Shown here: piece by piece, positions 25,906-35,610 of the stretch | Numbering within the stretch: position 1 is the first letter of the stretch | Layout: each line of letters starts with the position of its first letter | Source of the DNA: Deltaproteobacteria bacterium | Lineage (GTDB): Bacteria > Desulfobacterota > Desulfomonilia > UBA1062 | Direction: 5' to 3' | Assembly (NCBI GenBank): GCA_018434685.1 | Contig: JAHDOV010000003.1 | Span: 154,302-218,301 of the forward strand | DNA length: 64,000 nt | Notes under the pieces: generated by a model | What the model was told of the DNA's origin: nothing | Database searches by the model: none | What the model saw: the letters and a program-made list of their open reading frames with translations, nothing else | Translations under genes and position numbers: made by a program

Positions 25906-25980
25906 TAATTGTTTTATCCTCTTATGATGTGTGTTATAGACGATAAAGACCAATAAGTGAAAAAACCTACAGGAGTAGCT

Positions 25981-27273
25981 ATGAAACAACCGAAAGCTAT
26001 CTGGCTGGGAGTCGGGCTTGTCCTTGTCTTCCTTTCACTTTTTATATTCAACAGTTCCAATGTGCTCAAGGCCGACACAGCAGAGATATACCCGCAACTC
26101 GAAAAGTTTTCCGACTGTCTGGGGATCATTGAGAAAAATTATGTTGAGGATGTCCCTCCTGAAAAGCTCATCGAAGGCGCCATAAAGGGGATGATCTCGG
26201 TTCTCGATCCACACTCCGCATATCTCACCAAGGAAGGGTACAAGGAGATGCAGATCAGCACCACAGGGTCTTTCGGCGGACTCGGCATCGAGATCGGGAT
26301 ACGGGATGACGTGCTCACGGTGATCACCCCCATCGAGGGGACTCCGGCATTCGATGCAGGGATTCTCCCGGGTGACAAGATTGTCAAGATCGAAGGGGTG
26401 TCCACGGCGGACATGTCTCTCGAGGATGCCGTGAAATTGCTCAGGGGGCCAAAGGGATCGCAGGTGACTATAACCATACTGAGGGAGTCGGAGAAAAGCC
26501 CCTTTGACGTAACCATAACCAGGGCGGTAATCCATATCCAGAGCGTGAAATCCCAGATGCTCGAGCCCGGGTTCGGGTATATCAAGGTGAGGAATTTCCA
26601 GGTCGACACCACAGAGGATATCTACAATGCCCTTGAAGAGATGGGACCGCTCAAGGGATTGATCTTCGACCTGCGGTACAACCCCGGTGGCCTTCTGGAC
26701 CAGGCTATAGCCGTGAGCGACATCTTCCTGAGCGAGGGAAAGATCGTCTACACCGACGGAAGAAATCCCGAGGATAAAACCGAATATACTGCCCAGGCAG
26801 AGGGCTCGTTTACCGATTTTCCCATGGTGGTGCTCATAAACGGGGGCAGTGCCAGTGCGGCCGAGATCGTTTCCGGGGCACTCCAGGACAATAAACGCGC
26901 CCTGGTGGTGGGCGTGAAGAGCTTTGGCAAGGCCTCGGTGCAGACCATACGGCCCCTGAACGACGGGTCTGCCATCAAGCTTACCGTGGCCCGGTACTAC
27001 ACCCCTTCGGGCCGCTCCATCCAGGCAACGGGCATCGAGCCCGATATCTGGGTTGACGAGAAGGTGCCGGTAAAGGATGACGGCACAACCCGGGATTTCA
27101 TCCGCGAAAAGGATCTGAAAGATCACCTCGAACCGGTCGAGCAAGAGAAGAGAGAGCCGGGTTCTGTCGAAGACTCTGTGAATGAACTCTTGAAGAAAGA
27201 CTATCAACTCAAGTACGGATTGGATCTGCTGAAGTCTTGGGAGGTATTCAGTCAAGCCAGAAAGGCAGCATGA
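25981..27273 (+). CDS. ctpA: S41-family C-terminal processing protease (CtpA)
   Basis: 430 residues: an N-terminal membrane anchor or signal (AIWLGVGLVLVFLSLFIF), a PDZ domain (about 85-170, GLGIEIGIRDDVLTVITPIEG) and the S41 protease core with nucleophile Ser in GGSASAAEIVSGAL and Lys in SFGKASVQ. It cleaves the C-termini of periplasmic proteins, often peptidoglycan hydrolases. ATG 25981 is preferred over GTG 25957 because AGGAG lies just ahead of it. The ftsE-ftsX-envC-ctpA-yibQ order recurs in proteobacteria and ties it to division. Confidence 0.93.
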   Translation: MKQPKAIWLGVGLVLVFLSLFIFNSSNVLKADTAEIYPQLEKFSDCLGIIEKNYVEDVPPEKLIEGAIKGMISVLDPHSAYLTKEGYKEMQISTTGSFGGLGIEIGIRDDVLTVITPIEGTPAFDAGILPGDKIVKIEGVSTADMSLEDAVKLLRGPKGSQVTITILRESEKSPFDVTITRAVIHIQSVKSQMLEPGFGYIKVRNFQVDTTEDIYNALEEMGPLKGLIFDLRYNPGGLLDQAIAVSDIFLSEGKIVYTDGRNPEDKTEYTAQAEGSFTDFPMVVLINGGSASAAEIVSGALQDNKRALVVGVKSFGKASVQTIRPLNDGSAIKLTVARYYTPSGRSIQATGIEPDIWVDEKVPVKDDGTTRDFIREKDLKDHLEPVEQEKREPGSVEDSVNELLKKDYQLKYGLDLLKSWEVFSQARKAA

Positions 27274-28328
27274 AAAAGAGCCTGAGATCCCGTATCAGAA
27301 AGATTCAGAGATCCCGTATCCTGGTCATCATTGGCGTCGTGGCTGTTGCCGTCGGGATTATCCTGCTCATCGACAGGGGCTTGGTGGACCATCGAATTCC
27401 CTCGGGAGGCCCTGCCGGAGTCCAGGGGGCACAGATGGAAGAGCTGCTCATCAAGGGATGCCTCTTCGATCTGGGCATCTTCAGCGATGAGATCGATATT
27501 TCCGGGAAGGCCATCACGGTAAGAGTGAAGAACGATCTAGCCAGGTCGCGGGTGCTCGAGGCCTTTTCTCCCCTGGAGGGGATCGCCGGTGTGGAGGCAG
27601 CCGATGCCCTTCATGCAAGGATTATCTTTCAGGACAACACCTGGGATATTTTCTTCTCCCTGGCCAAAAAGACCGCGGCGCGCATCGCGATAATCGTGGA
27701 TGACATGGGCATGTCGCTCAATGCGGCCAAGGAACTCGCTTCGCTCGATGCAGACCTCACCTTCTCTGTCATGCCCAGGAGGCCGCATTCCAGGGACGTG
27801 GCAGAGTATCTCCATGGCAAAGACAAAGAGGTGCTGCTTCACCTGCCCATGCAGGGCAATGGCAAGGATCCTGGGGCCGGGGCCCTCTACCGGAGCATGT
27901 CCCGGGAAAAGATTCTCGCCGTGCTCAAAGACGACCTCGAGAGTGTGCCCCACATTGTGGGAGTGAACAACCACATGGGTTCGGTCATCACGGCGGATCA
28001 GGCCATCATGAAGCTCGTCTGCGGCCGGCTCAAGGAGTCCGGGCTCTTTTTCATCGACAGCCTGACCACCAACAAATCCGTCTGCAGGGGCGTTGCCCGG
28101 GATATCGGACTGCCGTTCAATGTCAGGGACGTGTTTCTCGACAACGAACCTTCGTCCGCCTACATCGGGGGACAGGTGGATAAGCTGGTGAGGATTTCCC
28201 TGAGGCATTCCGAGGCCATCGGCATCTGTCATCCCCACCCCGAGACGATAAAGGCACTCAGGCATGAGATTCCCAGGATTCAGGAACTCGGCATCGAGAT
28301 CGTGCCCGTGTCTGCCTTTGTCAGGTAG
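27270..28328 (+). CDS. Divergent polysaccharide deacetylase (YibQ/DUF610 family)
   Basis: 352 residues. The start ATG at 27270 overlaps the ctpA stop (ATGA). An N-terminal membrane segment (ILVIIGVVAVAVGIILL) is followed by a region of unknown role, then the deacetylase-like domain opening with ARIAIIVDDMGMS and continuing with DLTFSVMPRRPHSR, LHLPMQG, VNNHMGS and IGICHPHPET. Members of this family sit next to ctpA and envC in many proteobacteria; the NodB-like catalytic fold is recognisable, but no activity has been firmly established. It should act on a glycan in the periplasm. Confidence 0.82.
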   Translation: MKKSLRSRIRKIQRSRILVIIGVVAVAVGIILLIDRGLVDHRIPSGGPAGVQGAQMEELLIKGCLFDLGIFSDEIDISGKAITVRVKNDLARSRVLEAFSPLEGIAGVEAADALHARIIFQDNTWDIFFSLAKKTAARIAIIVDDMGMSLNAAKELASLDADLTFSVMPRRPHSRDVAEYLHGKDKEVLLHLPMQGNGKDPGAGALYRSMSREKILAVLKDDLESVPHIVGVNNHMGSVITADQAIMKLVCGRLKESGLFFIDSLTTNKSVCRGVARDIGLPFNVRDVFLDNEPSSAYIGGQVDKLVRISLRHSEAIGICHPHPETIKALRHEIPRIQELGIEIVPVSAFVR

Positions 28329-28402
28329 CCGGCAGTTGCCTGAGCCCCTTCGATTGACTCAACAGGGGCTTTGGGCTATAAGGAACCACGGAGCGGGATT
28401 AC

Positions 28403-28903
28403 ATGAAGCAGTGGTTTGTAGTACAGACAAATCCAAAGGAAGAGGGTATAGCCGCTGTCGTGCTCAGGCAGGCAGGGGTGGGCACCTACCAGCCCTTCAT
28501 GCAGAAGTATGTCTATCACGCCAGGAAAAAGACCCTGAAGAGATATCCGCTGTTCCCGAACTACCTCTTTGTCCAGGTTGCCCCCGTAGAGGAAGAACTC
28601 CACAAGATACGGTGGTCCAGAGGGGTGAGGAGGATACTGCTCGATAACTACCAGCCGGTTGCCATCGAGGAGGCATTCATTCAGGGACTGCATACCCTCG
28701 AGGAAGAGGGGGCCGGCATCATCAAGAAACCGGTGGACTTTGTGCCCGGCGAAGTCGTGAGGGTCAAATCAGGTCCCATGAAGGACCTCTACGGGATATT
28801 CGAGGCCTGGGGGTCGGACGAAGGCCGTGTCCGGATCCTCGTCGAGATGGTGAATAACCGTGCGAAGGTCATAATGCATTCTTCCCTCATAGAAAAGGCG
28901 TAA
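28403..28903 (+). CDS. NusG/RfaH-like transcription elongation factor
   Basis: 166 residues. The NGN domain covers about 1-105 (MKQWFVVQTNPKEEGIAAVVL, and YPLFPNYLFVQVA) and a KOW domain covers about 108-160 (FVPGEVVRVKSGPMKDLYGIFE). This is not the housekeeping NusG, which lies beside secE and rplK; it resembles specialised paralogues such as RfaH, UpxY or LoaP that let polymerase read long operons. It is near the AsmA-like and PEP-CTERM genes, but nothing ties it to one target. It stands 75 bp after yibQ and 17 bp before hflX. Confidence 0.82.
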   Translation: MKQWFVVQTNPKEEGIAAVVLRQAGVGTYQPFMQKYVYHARKKTLKRYPLFPNYLFVQVAPVEEELHKIRWSRGVRRILLDNYQPVAIEEAFIQGLHTLEEEGAGIIKKPVDFVPGEVVRVKSGPMKDLYGIFEAWGSDEGRVRILVEMVNNRAKVIMHSSLIEKA

Positions 28904-28920
28904 GCTCCAAGGAGGAATAC

Positions 28921-30558
28921 ATTCAAAAGGTTTTCGGAAACATCAGGCCGCTCAAGTCATCCGAGATAAGATCCATCGAACGGCTCTACAGGAGAAAGGT
29001 CTCTCCTGATTCTGTAGTTTCTCATGAGCTCTGTGTCGAGCTCTCACGGATTTCACGCAGTATCGGCCTCCAGATCGGGGTGCTCATTTCCCGGGCAGGG
29101 ACTATTGAATACGTCGTTGCCGGGACCGCTACGGGCATAGCGATTCCGAAACTGAGCAGAAGGCGCATCCATCCCGGCCGTCTCCAGGGGTTCAGGCTGG
29201 TGCATACGCATCTTGCGGGAGAAGGCCTCTCGCCGGAAGACCTCACGGATCTTGCCAAATTGCGCCTTGACATGGTTTACGCCATCACGGTCACCGAAGG
29301 GGGAGAGCCCGATCTCGCCTGGGGTGCCCACCTCGTGCCCTCCGAGGGGTCACTCAAGCCGTGGAATATCCTCAAGCCCGTCCCCACATACCGGCTCGAT
29401 ATCCCGTTCCAGAGCTTCATCTCGGAACTCGAGAACGAGATTACCAGGGAGCAGACAGTATTGCAGGCCGGAGGCGGAGAGGACAGGGCCATTCTCGTTG
29501 CGGTGACGCCGGCGCTCTCGGAGAATGCCAAGATAGAGATCGCCGAATTCAAGAGCCTGGCCGCCTCGGCAGGGATCACGGTTATGGATACGGTCGTTCA
29601 GAAACGTCCGAAGCCGGATCCCAAGTATGTCGTGGGAAAGGGGAAGGTCGTTGATATCTGCATCCAGGCACTGGCTCTCGATGCGAACCTGCTCATCTTC
29701 GATCATGAGCTCTCTCCCTCACAGGCCCGGTCCATATCCGATCTCGTTGACCTCAGGGTCATCGACCGTACCCAGCTCATCCTGGATATCTTTGCCCGCA
29801 GGGCCCGGACTAAGGAGGGGAAGATCCAGGTCGAGCTCGCTCAGCTGCGGTACAACATGCCGAGACTCGTGGGAAAGAACCCATCGCTGAGCCGCCTTGC
29901 AGGAGGTATCGGCACGAGGGGGCCGGGCGAGAGCAAGCTGGAGATCGACAGAAGGCGGGCGAAAGACCGGATGGCGCGACTCGAGCGGGAGACGGCCGGC
30001 ATCAGGAAAAAGCGGAAACTCACCAGGATCATGAGAAGCCGGCACCACGTACCGGTTATTTCCATTATTGGCTATACCAATACCGGCAAGTCCACGCTGC
30101 TCAACACCCTGACCAAGAGCAGGGTACTCACGGCCGACATGCCTTTTGCCACGCTGGATCCATCGAGCAAACGGCTGCGGTTTCCCCGTGATATCGAGGT
30201 GATCGTTACCGATACCGTGGGGTTCATCCGGGACCTGCCCGGTGACCTCCGGGCTGCCTTTATGGCGACCCTCGAGGAACTGGAGGATGCTCAGCTGCTT
30301 CTGGAGGTGATCGATATGGCCGATCCCCACCTTGAATACCGGATGCAGGCAGTGGATGAGATTATCAATCAGCTGAACCTCCAGGACACGCCGCGGTTGA
30401 AGGTCTTCAACAAGGCCGACAGGTGTGAGGAGGAATTCGGCCGGTCACTGGCTCTGCGCTATGGCGGCGTGGCTGTCTCAGCCCTTGACCGCTCGACCCT
30501 GACCCCGCTCATCGAAAGGATGCAGGCATTTTTCGAAGATAAGCAGCCTGCCACCTAG
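28921..30558 (+). CDS. hflX: Ribosome-associated GTPase HflX with apparent ATT start
   Basis: A 545-residue HflX of the long type. The GTPase shows G1 GYTNTGKSTLLN, G3 DTVGFI and G4 NKAD, after the HflX domain (GPGESKLEIDRRR). Homology-like sequence starts well before the first ATG/GTG/TTG: GNIRPLKSSEIRSIERLYRR and GLQIGVLISRAG are the usual N-terminal extension and are in frame from 28921. No ATG, GTG, TTG or CTG occurs between the stop at 28855 and 29080, but AAGGAGG at 28909-28915 lies 5 bases before ATT 28921, so ATT is the likely start. A shorter form from GTG 29080 would cut the extension. HflX rescues stalled ribosomes. Confidence 0.85.
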   Translation: MQKVFGNIRPLKSSEIRSIERLYRRKVSPDSVVSHELCVELSRISRSIGLQIGVLISRAGTIEYVVAGTATGIAIPKLSRRRIHPGRLQGFRLVHTHLAGEGLSPEDLTDLAKLRLDMVYAITVTEGGEPDLAWGAHLVPSEGSLKPWNILKPVPTYRLDIPFQSFISELENEITREQTVLQAGGGEDRAILVAVTPALSENAKIEIAEFKSLAASAGITVMDTVVQKRPKPDPKYVVGKGKVVDICIQALALDANLLIFDHELSPSQARSISDLVDLRVIDRTQLILDIFARRARTKEGKIQVELAQLRYNMPRLVGKNPSLSRLAGGIGTRGPGESKLEIDRRRAKDRMARLERETAGIRKKRKLTRIMRSRHHVPVISIIGYTNTGKSTLLNTLTKSRVLTADMPFATLDPSSKRLRFPRDIEVIVTDTVGFIRDLPGDLRAAFMATLEELEDAQLLLEVIDMADPHLEYRMQAVDEIINQLNLQDTPRLKVFNKADRCEEEFGRSLALRYGGVAVSALDRSTLTPLIERMQAFFEDKQPAT

Positions 30559-33500
30559 CGTTTGCCATCGGGCAGGACCCCGGAAGATTTCCTGAGGATG
30601 TCGGAGGAGAGCTCATAAATCCTGAGCAGAGAATCCTTCACCGGGTTGGATATGGTGTCCAGGGGGGCGATCTGGACACTCGGGTCATCGACTTCGCCGG
30701 ATACCTTCATGCTGACCACGATGAGCCGTTTGTCTTTTCCGGTCAGGACCCAGCCCAGCAGCGGTATCATACCGATGGCCCTGTCGATGGTCTCAAAGGG
30801 CTGTACCCCGATGACGGCATCGATCTCGTTGGTCCGCAGGGAGTACTCACCTACTGCCGAGAGCTGGATGGAGTTGCTGTTGAGATAGAAGTCATCGAAT
30901 GACATGACGTTGTCCCGTATGGTGAACGTCGAGGTGATGACGTTGTAGGGGAAGTTCTTGCTCGTGATCTCGATATCGTGGGACTGAATGATCTTGTATA
31001 TGTTCATCAGGGCGAATATCCTCGAGAACAGGGCGTATTTCCTGATCTTTCCATCCTTTGCCGTGAGAACCATGGTCCCGTTTACCGAGTCCGGACTCCC
31101 CCAGAGGTGACCCTGGAGATCCATAGACCCCCGAATCCAGGCCTTGTCGGTGGACAGGGGGTCAAGGAACTGGGAGATGCTGGCGTTGTCGAGGGAAACG
31201 ACGATATCGAAGGTGGATGTGCCTGTCAGGCTGACCGTTGAGGTGCCCTGAGCAGTGCCCGACATGCCTTTGAGTTCCATGTCGGACAGGGTGAGTGTGC
31301 CGTTTTTCAGCCGGGCAGACGCCGTTGCACTATCCAGGGCTATGCCGTACAGATTGGCATTGGTGAGTTCCACGTGCGCGTCGGCATCGATGGCGGTAAG
31401 GAACTCCCGGTTCTGCTCCGTAGCCGGTGCCGGAAGCCGTAAGCCCCCGATGGAGAGGCCCCCCGTGAAGAGCGGGCGTTTTCCGAGGGTGAGGGTCCCC
31501 TGCGTTATCCGTATGGTTACCTCATCCGAGGCGATGTCCAGCTGCTCGCTTGTGAGTAGTTTGTTGCGCAGGGAAACCGGACCGGTAACGGTAAGAGGTG
31601 AGCCGTCTGCATAGAGAACGGCATTTCTGCTCAGAACCGATCCGGAAAAGGACAGGTCATCCCCCCAGCCGATGGTGAAATCTCCGGCCAGTGAGCCGGA
31701 GAGGGGAAGTTCCCCGGCAGGGCCTGCGGCATTGATCTGCTTCAGGTCGAGAGATCCCTTGATCCGCATCGACCCCCCCGACTGTGAGATCTTTCCGGAA
31801 ATCGCAAGGGGGCTTGAAGGGAGGTTTGGTACGAGAGAGTGTATGACGAGGGAGAGTTCCGGCCAGAGGGTTCCCGAAAGGGTTGCCTTCGCCTGGAAGG
31901 GCTTTTTCCGGGGAGTATACGAGGTATCGAACAGGGTGATCTTGTCCGTACGGATCGAGGCTGCCGCACTGATATTCGGCCCCGAACCGGTACCTTCAAG
32001 GGTGATACGGGTGGCCTTACCCAGGGCGAAGGAGTCGTCCTGAAACAGGGTGTCCGTCGTCAGGGAAAACGAGGATTTCATTTCTCCGAAGGGATCGGTG
32101 AGCGTGCAGGTGAATTGCTCTATGGTGCTCTCATCGACACTGCCGGAGAGCGATATCTCCAGGGGGGAGTCGAAATCCTTCTTCGAGACCGTGCCGCTCT
32201 GGTCCCGGATAACGGTTGTTCCCCATGAACACCCCAGCGATGTGAGGGAGATGTCTCCGAGGGCCTGCAGGGGCTTGCCGGAGGTGCTGTCCCAGTAAGT
32301 GTTCACCTGGCCGGCTATTGTGCCGCCGGTTACGTTCGAGACCGGGGAGAGCAGTGCGTACTCGGGATCGGAAACCATGGCTGCCCGCCATGCCTGGACA
32401 AAGTCCTGCGCGGACATGGCCGCCCTGACATCCACGGATATTCTTGACCCGGGCAGGGCCAACTCGTGGAATGTAAGGTTTACGGTCTCGATCTCGGACT
32501 CGCCCATCATGCCGCTGAGCCCTATGAATGCGATGTCGCCTGCGCCGTAAACTACCTCTCCGGTGATATCGGTGATCCGCTCCTCTCCGCGTCCTGCGCC
32601 GAAACTCTGTCCGATCAGCTCCTCGGTGATGCGGGCATTGGTGAGAAAGGTGTCGGGGTCTGGAAGATCGGTGATGAGCCCGTCATAGTGTATGGAAGAA
32701 AATCGCGATGTGCCGCCACGGATCTGGGAGGTGAGCAGGGTATCGAGCCAGGGGTAGAATGTGTGCGTGGGAAGCATCTCGACGATCTGTTCATAATCGA
32801 ACTCCGAGGACTGCATGTCCAGCGTGAGCCTGGCATCCTTTTTGTCGCTGAGTTGGATGATCTGACCCGAACCGGTTATCTCTGCCAGCGGGGTTGTAAC
32901 CGCGAGGTCCTCGAGGGCGAGCAGGTCTCGGTCGCCCCGGGTTCTGGCATGAAGGGAACAGGTCTGGATCGTACCTGATCCCCAGGGCAATGAGAGACCC
33001 TCGATATTCAGGACAAGCGATGTATCGATCTTCTCCCCGGTAAGGTCAAAGGACACATCGAGGACGCAGATTCCCCGGATAGTGTCTCTCAGGAGGGAAA
33101 GGTCGATCCTGTCCGATGAGATCGTTCCGGTCCATCCCTCATGGAAATGGGCCTGGATCCGGATGGTTCCCCCGAGCTGCGAGGACCGGATGTCCACTTC
33201 CTCCTTGCCGATCAGGGCATCGATCTTCTCGATGAGGATATCCCCTCCGCGGTGTTGCAGGCGGATAGATCCGTCGGTGATGATTATCAAAGGCCAGTCC
33301 AGGCGGTTACCCGGACCCTGAAGCCTGTTGAGCAGCTCCGTGTTCAGTATCGCGGCGGGTTCGCTGCAGGTCAGGCGGGTAAGGTGTATTTTCCCCAGGA
33401 GGAGCTGCCAGGGAGAAAACCGTGCCGTGACCTCGCGGATATCCACAGATCCCTCGGCAGGGCTCCCGATATGAACACGCATGAGCTTCACCCCGGGCCG

Positions 33501-33692
33501 GGGGAAGAATTCGAGCCCGGCACTGCCCACCGATACCGCGGTCCCGGCTGCCTGGGCTATCTTCTCCTGGGCGACTCGCTGGAGCTGGTCCGGAGCCATC
33601 CTGATGCGTGCATAGAAGACAGAAAATATCATGACCAGGATGAGTGCTGTCAGGAGCAGGGCGATAGATATCTTCTTAAAAAGGTGTTTCAT
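30555..33692 (-). CDS. Large AsmA-like envelope protein
   Basis: 1045 residues. One N-terminal membrane helix (SIALLLTALILVMIFSVFYA) is followed by a long periplasmic part rich in beta strands: an AsmA-like N-terminal segment (APDQLQRVAQEKIAQAAG, LMRVHIG) and an AsmA/TamB-type C-terminal region (DGKIRKYALFSRIFALMNIY, DVIIGVQPFETID-like). Proteins of this type bridge the periplasm and are linked to lipid transport between membranes or outer-membrane assembly. It converges on hflX with a 4-base overlap of stops. Which of the several AsmA subfamilies it belongs to I cannot say. Confidence 0.78.
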   Translation of the reverse strand: MKHLFKKISIALLLTALILVMIFSVFYARIRMAPDQLQRVAQEKIAQAAGTAVSVGSAGLEFFPRPGVKLMRVHIGSPAEGSVDIREVTARFSPWQLLLGKIHLTRLTCSEPAAILNTELLNRLQGPGNRLDWPLIIITDGSIRLQHRGGDILIEKIDALIGKEEVDIRSSQLGGTIRIQAHFHEGWTGTISSDRIDLSLLRDTIRGICVLDVSFDLTGEKIDTSLVLNIEGLSLPWGSGTIQTCSLHARTRGDRDLLALEDLAVTTPLAEITGSGQIIQLSDKKDARLTLDMQSSEFDYEQIVEMLPTHTFYPWLDTLLTSQIRGGTSRFSSIHYDGLITDLPDPDTFLTNARITEELIGQSFGAGRGEERITDITGEVVYGAGDIAFIGLSGMMGESEIETVNLTFHELALPGSRISVDVRAAMSAQDFVQAWRAAMVSDPEYALLSPVSNVTGGTIAGQVNTYWDSTSGKPLQALGDISLTSLGCSWGTTVIRDQSGTVSKKDFDSPLEISLSGSVDESTIEQFTCTLTDPFGEMKSSFSLTTDTLFQDDSFALGKATRITLEGTGSGPNISAAASIRTDKITLFDTSYTPRKKPFQAKATLSGTLWPELSLVIHSLVPNLPSSPLAISGKISQSGGSMRIKGSLDLKQINAAGPAGELPLSGSLAGDFTIGWGDDLSFSGSVLSRNAVLYADGSPLTVTGPVSLRNKLLTSEQLDIASDEVTIRITQGTLTLGKRPLFTGGLSIGGLRLPAPATEQNREFLTAIDADAHVELTNANLYGIALDSATASARLKNGTLTLSDMELKGMSGTAQGTSTVSLTGTSTFDIVVSLDNASISQFLDPLSTDKAWIRGSMDLQGHLWGSPDSVNGTMVLTAKDGKIRKYALFSRIFALMNIYKIIQSHDIEITSKNFPYNVITSTFTIRDNVMSFDDFYLNSNSIQLSAVGEYSLRTNEIDAVIGVQPFETIDRAIGMIPLLGWVLTGKDKRLIVVSMKVSGEVDDPSVQIAPLDTISNPVKDSLLRIYELSSDILRKSSGVLPDGKR

Positions 33693-35280
<1,588 letters not shown>

Positions 35281-35295
35281 TGAGGGTAACGTCAC

Positions 35296-35383
35296 GGAGG
35301 AATGGCCGAGTGGTTTAAGGCGGCGGTCTTGAAAACCGTTGTACCGCAAGGTACCGTGGGTTCGAATCCTACTTCCTCCGCCA
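35296..35383 (+). tRNA. tRNA-Ser (anticodon TGA)
   Basis: 88 bases. Acceptor GGAGGAA pairs with TTCCTCC, the anticodon arm GCGGT-CTTGAAA-ACCGT exposes TGA, a long class II variable arm (about GTACCGCAAGGTACC) follows, then the T arm with GTTCGAATCC, discriminator G and an encoded CCA. It reads UCA and related UCN codons. It lies 15 bp after serS and five bases before the next tRNA-Ser. Confidence 0.96.
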
Positions 35384-35388
35384 CATAA

Positions 35389-35481
35389 GGAGAGATGGCC
35401 GAGCGGCTGAAGGCGCTCGCCTGCTAAGCGAGTGTAGGGTGTCAAACTCTACCGAGGGTTCGAATCCCTCTCTCTCCGCCA
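35389..35481 (+). tRNA. tRNA-Ser (anticodon GCT)
   Basis: 93 bases. Acceptor GGAGAGA pairs with TCTCTCC; anticodon arm CTCGC-CTGCTAA-GCGAG exposes GCT, reading AGC and AGU codons. A long variable arm typical of serine tRNAs and the T-arm GTTCGAATCC precede discriminator G and encoded CCA. Confidence 0.96.
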
Positions 35482-35500
35482 TTTAAAACATTCTACAGAG

Positions 35501-35531
35501 GGTAGCCAGGGAAACAGCGGCTGCCTTTTTT
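35501..35531 (+). terminator. Intrinsic terminator of serS-tRNA transcript
   Basis: GGTAGCC (35501-35507) pairs with GGCTGCC (35519-35525), 7 bp with one G-U, around an 11-base loop, followed at once by six T. It sits 20 bp after the second tRNA and before the convergent priA end. Confidence 0.8.
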
Positions 35532-35610
35532 CATGTCCGCTGCTACAGTTTCTGCTACCCCTTCGGAAAAAACAGATGGGACCCAGAGGCAAGCTATGGG
35601 AAAATGCATC

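Noticed and set aside
35482-35610. Possible integration site at the tRNA-Ser 3' end
   Set aside because: No integrase and no repeat of the tRNA 3' end is found; the sequence holds a normal terminator.
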